Below, in pieces: positions 20,739-28,367 of a stretch of DNA of 33,773 nt (positions within the stretch are counted from its first letter, which is position 1; every line of letters starts with the position of its first letter). Origin of the DNA: Lachnospiraceae bacterium (GTDB lineage Bacteria; Bacillota; Clostridia; Lachnospirales; Lachnospiraceae). Below the pieces are notes generated by a model, which was given only the letters and a program-made list of their open reading frames with translations, was not told where the DNA came from and made no database searches. Both the position numbers and the translations under genes were made by a program. Location: contig JAAVAE010000038.1 in the NCBI GenBank assembly GCA_014804245.1, positions 14,767 through 48,539 of the forward strand, in the 5' to 3' direction.

Positions 20739-21320
20739 ATGGAATGGAGCGTATTATTTTTCTTCAACAGCATTCTGCTGGGAGTGGGGCTTTCTATGGA
20801 TGCATTTTCAGTGTCCTTAGCGAATGGGCTTAGCGAGCCGGAGATGAATAGAAAAAAGATAAGTGCCATTGCAGGGGTATTTGCCTTTTTTCAGGCATTG
20901 ATGCCAATGATTGGGTGGATCTGTGTGCATACCATGGTTCAATATTTTCAGGCTTTTGAGAAGATGATTCCATGGATTGCACTGTTATTGCTTTCTTTTA
21001 TTGGGGGAAAGATGGTGATAGAAGGCAGGAAAAATAAGGAAGAGGTTCGGAATACGGAAATAGGTCTGGCAGCGCTTTTGGGGCAGGGAATTGCTACCTC
21101 TATCGATGCATTATCCGTCGGATTCACAATTGCGGGATATAATTTTACGATGGCACTTGTATGCGCGTTGATTATTGCGGCAGTGACCTTTTTGATCTGT
21201 CTGGCAGGGGTGCTTGCCGGTAAAAGATTCGGGACAAAGCTGTCTGATAAAGCGGCCATATTTGGAGGAAGCATTCTGATTGTAATTGGATTGGAAATAT
21301 TTATCACCGGGATATTTTAA
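20739..21320 (+). CDS. mntP: Manganese efflux pump MntP
   Basis: 193 residues, the usual length. Six membrane helices are expected. The two pseudo-symmetric signatures are present: LGVGLSMDAFSVSLANGL in the first half and GIATSIDALSVGFTIAGYNF in the second, each with the Asp needed for Mn2+ transport. AGGAGG precedes the ATG. Control by the yybP-ykoY riboswitch directly upstream supports the function: excess Mn2+ raises synthesis of the exporter. A related but distinct protein of the YtaF type is encoded at 27380-27967. Confidence 0.95.
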   Translation: MEWSVLFFFNSILLGVGLSMDAFSVSLANGLSEPEMNRKKISAIAGVFAFFQALMPMIGWICVHTMVQYFQAFEKMIPWIALLLLSFIGGKMVIEGRKNKEEVRNTEIGLAALLGQGIATSIDALSVGFTIAGYNFTMALVCALIIAAVTFLICLAGVLAGKRFGTKLSDKAAIFGGSILIVIGLEIFITGIF

Positions 21321-21376
21321 AGAAAGCGGAAGACGGAATCAGCAGGATTTTGATGCATTTTTCAAGCATATGTTTA

Positions 21377-21405
21377 TTGTGCATGTTTGCTGCATATGTT
21401 ATAAT
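21377..21405 (+). promoter_or_regulatory. Probable promoter of the polytopic membrane protein gene
   Basis: TTGTGC (21377-21382), 17 bp, TATAAT (21400-21405), with an extended -10 TGT at 21397-21399. The start codon is 52 bp downstream. Confidence 0.6.
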
Positions 21406-21456
21406 TTTACATCATAGTTAAGAAGGGAAAATCATCAAAAAGGAAGGATTATTTTT

Positions 21457-23397
21457 ATGTCTAAGGAGGCAAAAAGTTTTTTAACAGGAGGCATTGCGTT
21501 CGTTCTTTTTGCAATGTTGCGTAGCGTAATACCCCTGCATAATATGGAGTTTTTCGTAGTAGCATGCGCCATTTTTGTATGTGTGGCTGTATTGGCGTAT
21601 TTTATTATGGACAGAAGACAGGGGAGTGTAAATCCGTCAATTGAAAAAGTCTGGAGTGTTTTTGCGATTGCATTGCTGACAGTGTGGATTGTACTGTTTT
21701 ATATCAATGAGACGAATACAGAACATTCGCTGCAGCGGTCTGAATTAATACGGAGATATTTCCCATTCCCGCTGTGGATTACCCTGATGATTATCGGAGT
21801 GGCGGTCTCACTTTTCATTCTGCGTGCAGAACCGAAAGAGAAAACTCTGAAAATAAGGAAGAAGATCCGCCTTATTACAGCGTTGCTGTTTACCTGTGGA
21901 ACGTCTATTCAGTTTTACGCCCCCAATATATTTCAGGATATTCAGGGCGGTACTTATCACAGTCATGCTTATACAAACAGTATCATAAATGCCTGCTGGC
22001 TGATTCCTTATAGTGAAGACTTGGAGTCTCTTTATGGACATTATGGGATTCTTTATATGCCGGTGCTCAAGTTCCTGCACAAGTGTTTTCATGTGGATTA
22101 TCTGACGGGAATTTTTGCGGTATCTGCAGTTCTTGCCGGTATTTCGATTCTTCTTTTCTTATATGTAATTGATTATTTTGCCAAAAATGATTTGATTTTT
22201 TATCTTGGCATGTTTGCTATAGGGGAATATTATTTTATGTTGATGCAAGGAGGCGTTTATCTGCAGGTGCATCCCCACCGCATGATTTTTCCTGTTATTC
22301 TGGTTGTACTTGCTTTGCAGGAGTATAAAACAGGGAAGAAGTATAATCTTCTGGCACTCATTTTTCTTATGTTGTCTTTTGTATGGTCGACAGAGGTGGG
22401 AATTGCCTCTATGCTTTCCTTTGCACTTTACAGGTGGATCTGGATTGTCCTGGATGGCGCTTCTTTTTCCGTCAGAAAAGTTTTGCGGCTGATACGCGAG
22501 TTGGTGATTTATGCACTGCTTCCGTTTGCGTTATCGTATATCGTGATAAGCGGTTATAATCTTTTGGCTGGAGGCTCTGTTTTAGACTTTAGGGAATTTA
22601 TGTTTCCTCTTATTTCTGATAGAGATTATATTGATAAAATCGAACTGGCGCTTCCAGATGCTACGCATGCATGGATCGGGGCAGCAGTATTATTTATGGG
22701 GGCTGTCAGTCCGGCAGTGTTTCGGGTGCTCTTTCCGGACAAAAAAGAAAAAGGGATGAAACCGTTCTGTTTTTTTCTTGGAATGCTGAGCCTTACGATG
22801 ATGCTTTATTACATTAATCGTCCGGTAGAGGGAAGTATGTTCATTATCCTGTTTCTTATGCTGATCCTTCAGGTTATTATTCTGCAGAAGAGTCAGGATG
22901 TTTATCTGGAATGGAAAAAGGAAGGGGACGGTGTATTTGCAAAGCCCAATCGATTCCTGTTCCTTTCGCTTCGGGTAGTGACGACATTGATTTTATTTGT
23001 TATGGCATTTGACGGCATTTACTCTATGCCGAAGGCATGGAAAACATCTTCGGAAACGATTTGGAAGAGGGATGAACTGATGGAGTTTGCCCAATACGTT
23101 TATGTTCAGATTCCGCCGGATACCGCGGCTTTCGGAGAGGGTGTTCCGGAACTTATGTCGATGATAGACAGAGATACGCATGTGCATTCGACAGAGTGGT
23201 CGTATTTGAATTTGCCCCTGGATACCATGGAAAGAATCCGATATGAGATGGAAAGCCAGCCATACTTTTTCTGTAATCTTACCAGTCTCTGGTATATGCA
23301 GGAGGAGTATCCGGGCTTATCAGATCAATTCTATCTGCATGAAGAATTTGAGTATAACGGAGTGAAATTCGGGTTTTTCAGGGCGGTTGAAGAATGA
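21457..23397 (+). CDS. Polytopic membrane protein, possibly GT-C type glycosyltransferase (646 aa)
   Basis: About a dozen hydrophobic helices are spread over residues 5-535, then a soluble C-terminal domain of about 110 residues with aromatic and Asp-rich segments. The loop PNIFQDIQGGTYHSHAYTNS (about residue 152) after the fourth or fifth helix contains Asp and two His in an extracellular position, reminiscent of the catalytic loop of GT-C enzymes. No closer family is recognised. AAGGAAGG precedes the ATG. It is a single-gene unit, so its substrate cannot be inferred from context. Confidence 0.6.
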   Translation: MSKEAKSFLTGGIAFVLFAMLRSVIPLHNMEFFVVACAIFVCVAVLAYFIMDRRQGSVNPSIEKVWSVFAIALLTVWIVLFYINETNTEHSLQRSELIRRYFPFPLWITLMIIGVAVSLFILRAEPKEKTLKIRKKIRLITALLFTCGTSIQFYAPNIFQDIQGGTYHSHAYTNSIINACWLIPYSEDLESLYGHYGILYMPVLKFLHKCFHVDYLTGIFAVSAVLAGISILLFLYVIDYFAKNDLIFYLGMFAIGEYYFMLMQGGVYLQVHPHRMIFPVILVVLALQEYKTGKKYNLLALIFLMLSFVWSTEVGIASMLSFALYRWIWIVLDGASFSVRKVLRLIRELVIYALLPFALSYIVISGYNLLAGGSVLDFREFMFPLISDRDYIDKIELALPDATHAWIGAAVLFMGAVSPAVFRVLFPDKKEKGMKPFCFFLGMLSLTMMLYYINRPVEGSMFIILFLMLILQVIILQKSQDVYLEWKKEGDGVFAKPNRFLFLSLRVVTTLILFVMAFDGIYSMPKAWKTSSETIWKRDELMEFAQYVYVQIPPDTAAFGEGVPELMSMIDRDTHVHSTEWSYLNLPLDTMERIRYEMESQPYFFCNLTSLWYMQEEYPGLSDQFYLHEEFEYNGVKFGFFRAVEE

Positions 23398-23408
23398 CGG
23401 CAATTGTC

Positions 23409-23437
23409 TTTACAAAAAACGAGAAAAATTATATACT
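23409..23437 (+). promoter_or_regulatory. Promoter of the Cys-module surface protein gene
   Basis: TTTACA (23409-23414), 17 bp, TATACT (23432-23437), 44 bp before the start codon. Confidence 0.7.
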
Positions 23438-23481
23438 TAAAGGTAGACAGAATTTAAAAATTTGACAATGGAGAATCCAAA

Positions 23482-24615
23482 ATGAATGGAATTGTAAAAG
23501 TACTGACAGGCATTCTGGCTGTATTAGCGGTGATAGCCTGTCTTGCTACGGTAGGAATTGTCGGTTATTCTCTGATTGGCGGAGGAAATGACAAGAATGA
23601 TATTGAAACTGTGCAGAGGGAGGAAGCAGAGCCTGCCGAGGCTTCGGCGGTGCCGACGCAGATCCCTGAGGTGAGCGCTGACTCGGATACCGAGACGGCT
23701 GCGCAGCCTTTGGATAAACTGCGTGATGTTCTTAACCATGTTCATGATTACGAGGAATCCGTGGAGAAGAAAGCAAACTGCTACAGTGCAGGAAGGATTA
23801 AGTATAGTTGTGAATGTGGGGATACCTATTACGTGGATATTATGTCAACCGGTCATGTGGCAGGTGACTGGGAAACTTCCAGAAAACCAACAGCGGATCA
23901 GGAAGGTCTGCGGGTAAGAAAATGTATTTACTGTGATGAAATCATAGCACAGGAAAATATCCGATATGAAAGTACCAGCGGTTCGGGAGGAGATGGAGCA
24001 GAAGAAGAAACACAATTGCCCCATGTGCATCAATACACGGCGTCCACAGAAAGAGAACCCAGCTGTACTTTGGCAGGGTTGCGGAAATATACATGCAGTT
24101 GCGGAAACTTCTATACGGAAATGATACCGGCGCCAGGTCATGTGGCGACAGACTGGACGGTGGCAGCAGAAGCTACAACTACTAAGATGGGAACAGAGGA
24201 AAGAACATGTGTCGTATGCGGCGTTCTTCTGGACTCCAGACCGGTAAACATGCTTTCGCCCAGCCCGGGTGCAAGCGCAACACCTGCTCCGGCAGCAAGC
24301 GCAGGTCAGAGTTCGGCATCCTCAGCGCCTGCCAGTGCAGCTACACCGTCGGCAGCGCCGTCAGCTTCGCCCCATGCACACAATTATCAATCTTATGTGC
24401 TCAAAGAGGCGAATTGTACAGAACGGGGAATACGTTCTTATACATGCAGCTGCGGCAGCAATTACGCTGAGAGCATAGAACTGAACCTTAATAACCATAC
24501 TTTCCGGTCGGTGGTCATTCCGGCCACAGCAACGACACAGGGATATACGGCTTATACCTGTGTGAGATGTAACTACAGTTATTTTGACAATTACACACCG
24601 TCTATCGGAAAGTAG
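23482..24615 (+). CDS. Membrane-anchored protein with three repeated Cys-pair domains (377 aa)
   Basis: A signal-anchor helix covers about 5-33. An acidic linker follows to about residue 80. Three units then repeat: a CG motif in the pattern C-x7/8-G-x-Y-x-C-x-CG, then GH (NH in the third unit), then a single C-x2-C pair (for example RIKYSCECGDTYY ... KCIYCDEI; LRKYTCSCGNFY ... TCVVCGVL; IRSYTCSCGSNY ... TCVRCNYS). The second and third are separated by an Ala/Ser/Pro-rich linker of about 45 residues, typical of surface proteins. The cysteines may bind metal or form disulfides. The lipoprotein at 13547-14329 carries similar Cys pairs. No enzyme motif is seen. Confidence 0.7.
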   Translation: MNGIVKVLTGILAVLAVIACLATVGIVGYSLIGGGNDKNDIETVQREEAEPAEASAVPTQIPEVSADSDTETAAQPLDKLRDVLNHVHDYEESVEKKANCYSAGRIKYSCECGDTYYVDIMSTGHVAGDWETSRKPTADQEGLRVRKCIYCDEIIAQENIRYESTSGSGGDGAEEETQLPHVHQYTASTEREPSCTLAGLRKYTCSCGNFYTEMIPAPGHVATDWTVAAEATTTKMGTEERTCVVCGVLLDSRPVNMLSPSPGASATPAPAASAGQSSASSAPASAATPSAAPSASPHAHNYQSYVLKEANCTERGIRSYTCSCGSNYAESIELNLNNHTFRSVVIPATATTQGYTAYTCVRCNYSYFDNYTPSIGK

Positions 24616-24665
24616 AATAAAATTTATGCAATTAGAAATATAAACAATTGAAAATTGTTGTGAAT

Positions 24666-24711
24666 AATCCCTCCTGTCCAGGCATATAAAATCATAAGGG
24701 CAGGAGGGATT
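24666..24711 (+). promoter_or_regulatory. Hairpin sequestering the ribosome-binding site of the P-type ATPase gene
   Basis: AATCCCTCCTGTCC (24666-24679) pairs over 14 bp (one G-U) with GGGCAGGAGGGATT (24698-24711), with an 18-nt loop. The 3' strand contains the AGGAGGG Shine-Dalgarno, only 4 nt before the ATG. No T-run follows, so it is a translational rather than a transcriptional element. Translation would need the stem to open by a ligand, protein, temperature or a coupled ribosome. Confidence 0.7.
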
Positions 24712-24715
24712 AACT

Positions 24716-27445
24716 ATGTATGCAGACCAGAACACGGCAGAGGTAATAAGACGGCTTGATAGCAGCAAGGAAAAGGGACTTACCACCATGGAGGCTGATG
24801 CAAGACTTCGGAAATATGGTCCTAATCAGCTTAAGGAACAGAAGAAAAAAGGGATATTTATGCTGTTTTTGGAGCAACTCAATGATCCACTTATTTATAT
24901 TCTGATGGTGGCGATAGTGATTTCTTTCTTTTTGAAGGAAGTGGGAGATGCGGCGATTATTGCGGCGGTTATCATTCTGAATTCGGTGGTTGGAGTCATT
25001 CAGGAGGACAAGGCCCGAAGAGCCATTGAGGCCTTGAAGCAGCTGGCAAGTCCCAAGGCATTGGTGAAGCGTGATGGAAAAGAATATGAGATACCAAGTC
25101 CGCAGCTTGTGCCGGGAGATATTGTATTTTTGGAAGCGGGCAGGCAGGTGCCTGCGGATCTTCGGCTGATTGAGGCGGTGAATCTGAAAATTGAAGAATC
25201 GGCGCTTACTGGAGAGTCTGTCCCAGTGGAAAAGGTCACAAAGGAACTGACCGCAGGAGAAAAGGGAATTGGTGATCGAATCAACCTGGCGTATATGTCC
25301 ACAACGGTAACTTACGGCAGAGGAGAAGGAATTGTAACCGCCACAGGGATGGATACGGAAATTGGAAAGATTGCGGGGCTGATTGGGGCGGATGGAGGCG
25401 AAATGACACCGCTTCAGAAGAGACTTGCGGATCTGGGGAAACTTCTCAGTATTCTGGCAGTTGGCATATGTGCATTTTTGTTCCTGGTGGCAGTGCTGCA
25501 AAAGCGTGACGTAGGGGACATGCTACTCACTGCGATTTCTCTTGCAGTAGCGGCAGTGCCGGAAGGGCTGGCGGCAGTCGTCACCATTGTGCTGGCGCTT
25601 AGTGTATCACGTATGGTAAAGGTGGGCACAATTGTCAGGAGACTTCCTTCTGTGGAAACACTGGGAGCGGTCGATATAGTATGCTCTGACAAAACAGGGA
25701 CTCTTACCCAAAACAGAATGACAGTAAAAGAGTGCTATGTAGATGGCCGCCTGATAAAAGAGGAAGAACTGGATTCCGAGGCGAACCATTTCCTCTTTGA
25801 GGCATGTACACTTTGCAATGATGCGGTGTTTGGTGAGAATCGGCTGGGAGATCCCACAGAACTGGCGCTTCTTGACCTTTCCTATAAACACGGAATGGAG
25901 AAGAGCAGGCTGGAGAAAAAGTTTCCCCGTGTGGACGAGCGCTCTTTTGATTCAGAGAGGAAAAGAATGACGACCGTCCACAGGAATGGAACCGAGAAGA
26001 TTGCGTATATTAAGGGCGCTGCGGATGAAATGATAGACCGTTGCCAGAGTATTTGCATGCATGGAAAAGAAATAACTTTTTCGGCAAAAGCAAAAAGGGA
26101 AGCAAAGGCAGCAGTGGGGGAAATGGCAAGCAAAGCCTATCGTGTGCTTGCCATTGCAATAAAACGCAAGGGGGATTTGAAAGACGAAAAGAACATGGTT
26201 TTTGTGGGGCTTGTGGGAATGATAGACCCTCCCCGCGAAGAAGCAAAGGGGGCAGTGGAAAGTTTTAAAGGCGCGCATGTAGATACTGTAATGATTACAG
26301 GAGACCATGTTGACACGGCTTTCGCCATAGCAAAGGAACTAGGGATTGCAAAGGATAAAAGAGAGTGCATGACAGGAGCAGAGATTGAAGAATCAGACAG
26401 CAGGGATTTTGTAAATCGGGTTGAAAATATCCGTGTTTTTGCCAGGGTCTCTCCGGAGCATAAAGTACGGATCGTGGAAGCGCTAAGGTCCAGAGGAAAG
26501 ACTGTGGCGATGACGGGAGACGGTGTAAATGACGCGCCTTCTTTAAAGGCAGCAGATGTGGGAATTGCCATGGGAAAGGAAGGGACAGACGTTGCCCGGA
26601 ATGCGGCGGATCTGGTTTTAACAGATGATAATTTTGCCACAATCGAAAAGGCAATGAAGGAAGGCAGAGGGATTTACGAGAACATCCGCAAAACAATTTT
26701 GTTTTTGCTCTCCTCTAACTTTGGGGAAATCATTACCATGCTGGTGGCGATTCTGGCAGGTTTTCCTACACCGCTGAAAGCAAGTCATATACTATGGATC
26801 AATCTGATCACGGACTCACTTCCGGCGCTGGCCTTGGGAGTGGACAAAAATGACGGGGATGCACTAATGAAGGAACCGCCAAGAAAAAGCACCGACAGTT
26901 TGTTCTCTCATGGCGGACTTGCCTGTACTTTGTGTTATGGGGCGGTAATTGGTGTAATCAGTCTGCTGGCCTTTGCGGCAGTCCCTTATCAGGAACTTGT
27001 AGGGAAGGGACTGCCAGTGACCATACGGAATCTGGAAAAGATCCTCCGTCTCCAGCCGATTTTGAATAAAGCGCAGACCCATGCGTTTACCGTGCTTGGT
27101 ATGAGTCAGCTGATGCATGCGGTAGGAATGAGAGATGTAAATAAGTCTGTCTTTAAGATGAATCATCTGGATAATATTTACATGATCGTGGCATGGGGAG
27201 CGGGAATTGCACTGCAGGCGCTTGTGACAGAGATTCCATATTTTGTAAATCTGTTTGGAACCAGCAGGCTCAGTCTTTCTGAATGGGGAGTTCTTGGAGT
27301 GCTTGCGAGCATGCCTTTAGTGGTTCACGAACTTTTAGTATTTTCGGACACTCTGCTGAAGAAAGCCGATGAGAGGGTGTTAGAAAATGCGGATAAAGGA
27401 CAAAAGCATGAGAATGGCAGCTCCCAGCCAGGCGAAATTGTGTGA
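24716..27445 (+). CDS. Cation-transporting P-type ATPase, Ca2+ (PIIA) type
   Basis: 909 residues. Actuator motif LTGES (about residue 164); phosphorylation motif DKTGTLTQN with Asp325; nucleotide domain with KGAADEM; hinge MTGDGVNDAPSLKAAD. Membrane ion-site residues known from SERCA are kept: VPEGL in M4, SSNFGE in M5, and NLITDSLPALALG in M6 (the N, T and D positions). That argues for Ca2+ export, although Mn2+ transport also occurs in this family. The N-terminal cation-ATPase domain is present (DAKLRKYGPNQL-like). It is preceded by the SD-sequestering hairpin, and its 3' end overlaps the convergent ytaF gene by 66 bp. Confidence 0.93.
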   Translation: MYADQNTAEVIRRLDSSKEKGLTTMEADARLRKYGPNQLKEQKKKGIFMLFLEQLNDPLIYILMVAIVISFFLKEVGDAAIIAAVIILNSVVGVIQEDKARRAIEALKQLASPKALVKRDGKEYEIPSPQLVPGDIVFLEAGRQVPADLRLIEAVNLKIEESALTGESVPVEKVTKELTAGEKGIGDRINLAYMSTTVTYGRGEGIVTATGMDTEIGKIAGLIGADGGEMTPLQKRLADLGKLLSILAVGICAFLFLVAVLQKRDVGDMLLTAISLAVAAVPEGLAAVVTIVLALSVSRMVKVGTIVRRLPSVETLGAVDIVCSDKTGTLTQNRMTVKECYVDGRLIKEEELDSEANHFLFEACTLCNDAVFGENRLGDPTELALLDLSYKHGMEKSRLEKKFPRVDERSFDSERKRMTTVHRNGTEKIAYIKGAADEMIDRCQSICMHGKEITFSAKAKREAKAAVGEMASKAYRVLAIAIKRKGDLKDEKNMVFVGLVGMIDPPREEAKGAVESFKGAHVDTVMITGDHVDTAFAIAKELGIAKDKRECMTGAEIEESDSRDFVNRVENIRVFARVSPEHKVRIVEALRSRGKTVAMTGDGVNDAPSLKAADVGIAMGKEGTDVARNAADLVLTDDNFATIEKAMKEGRGIYENIRKTILFLLSSNFGEIITMLVAILAGFPTPLKASHILWINLITDSLPALALGVDKNDGDALMKEPPRKSTDSLFSHGGLACTLCYGAVIGVISLLAFAAVPYQELVGKGLPVTIRNLEKILRLQPILNKAQTHAFTVLGMSQLMHAVGMRDVNKSVFKMNHLDNIYMIVAWGAGIALQALVTEIPYFVNLFGTSRLSLSEWGVLGVLASMPLVVHELLVFSDTLLKKADERVLENADKGQKHENGSSQPGEIV

Positions 27446-27967
27446 GCCTTTGCGGGATAGCAGACCCCCGGTAAAAAGACCCAGCCGTATTGCGAGAAAA
27501 TGGATTGCGGTTGTCAGAAACAATAGTATAATAGGAGGTAGAGATACGGTTCCGGTACACAATCCGGCGGAGACATTGTCTACAGACAGGGCAAATGCCA
27601 GAAGAGCAGCTTCACGGCAGGAAAGCACTGCTTTATCTTCCTTATTTATTTTTTGTGAAATTGTTCTTGTGGTCAATCCCGGATCTTTTTTGTGAAGGCG
27701 GGGCAGGGCGTCATAAAATTTGTACAAAGAAAGCAGAAAAAGTATGGAAAAAGAAATTCCTTTTGTGAGTTTATCGGGAATCAGGTCGAGAAAAACATTT
27801 CCGGCGAGCAAAGAGACGGTCAGCATGCTGCCTGACAGCAGCGCTATGATGAAAACAGACAAAAAAGAGACCTCTACTTTTTCCATTCCATAAGATAATC
27901 CTGCGGCAAAAGCGTCCATAGAAAGGACGATTACCAGAAGAATAAAAAAATAAATAGATATGGTCAT
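27380..27967 (-). CDS. ytaF: YtaF-type sporulation membrane protein (MntP-fold)
   Basis: 195 residues, about six membrane helices. The paired motifs LSMDAFAAGLSYGME and FALSVDNVSAGLCTGTVS resemble those of MntP but are those of the YtaF group, found in spore formers. In the middle is a charged loop (LPRLHKKDPGLTTRTISQK). The start codon at 27967 has AAAGG upstream. It converges on the P-type ATPase gene and overlaps its last 66 bp, so the 3' ends can form antisense pairs. Its transported ion, if any, is unknown. Confidence 0.8.
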   Translation of the reverse strand: MTISIYFFILLVIVLSMDAFAAGLSYGMEKVEVSFLSVFIIALLSGSMLTVSLLAGNVFLDLIPDKLTKGISFSILFLLSLYKFYDALPRLHKKDPGLTTRTISQKINKEDKAVLSCREAALLAFALSVDNVSAGLCTGTVSLPPIILLFLTTAIHFLAIRLGLFTGGLLSRKGSHNFAWLGAAILMLLSFIRIF

Positions 27968-27986
27968 GTCATTTAACCTTTTAAGT

Positions 27987-28016
27987 TTGCTATATTATAT
28001 TCATATATGGTATAAT
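27987..28016 (+). promoter_or_regulatory. Divergent promoter region between ytaF and the SDR-like gene
   Basis: On the plus strand an extended -10 TGGTATAAT ends at 28016, with TTGCTA (27987-27992) 18 bp upstream. On the minus strand TATAAT at 27999-27994 may serve ytaF. The two -10 boxes are only 11 bp apart, so the promoters overlap and may exclude each other. Confidence 0.5.
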
Positions 28017-28075
28017 ATGACTACAATATTTGAAGGATTTTGTCGGCATAAGCGAAGAAAGGTGCAGAAAATGTC

Positions 28076-28351
28076 ATGATGGATAAAAAAGTATGTATAC
28101 TTGCAGGAAATACAGGAGCGAAAGAATACTCTCTTTTGGAGAAGTATGCAAGCCAGGGCTGTGTCATTGCCCTTATGAACAAGAACAAAGAACTCGGAAG
28201 AAAGATTAAGGAGGAATTGGAAAAAATCTACCATGTCGGAGTTTTCGTTTTCCACGGAGACGTAGAAAACGAAGAGGACAAGGATATTTTTTTCGCGGCT
28301 GTGGAAGAGATGTATGGCCGGGCAGACCATATCATATGCCATAATGATTAA
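28076..28351 (+). CDS. Short SDR-like N-terminal fragment (91 aa)
   Basis: The sequence follows the first half of a short-chain dehydrogenase: KVCILAGNTGAKEYSLLEKY is a variant of the TGxxxGIG cofactor loop, GCVIALMNKNKELGRKIKEE is the second strand and helix, VFHGDVENEEDKDIFFAAV has the DV motif, and GRADHIICHND stops where NNAG would follow. The catalytic Ser-Tyr-Lys part is absent, and the next gene starts 16 bp later with no remnant between. It cannot be an active dehydrogenase. It may be a decayed gene or a small Rossmann-fold protein. AAAGGTG lies upstream of the ATG pair at 28076. Confidence 0.65.
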   Translation: MMDKKVCILAGNTGAKEYSLLEKYASQGCVIALMNKNKELGRKIKEELEKIYHVGVFVFHGDVENEEDKDIFFAAVEEMYGRADHIICHND

Positions 28352-28367
28352 ACAAAGGAGGTAAGCT

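Noticed and set aside
26137..26696. Long minus-strand open frames inside the P-type ATPase gene
   Set aside because: They are antisense shadows of a well-conserved coding sequence and show no ribosome-binding sites or protein family.
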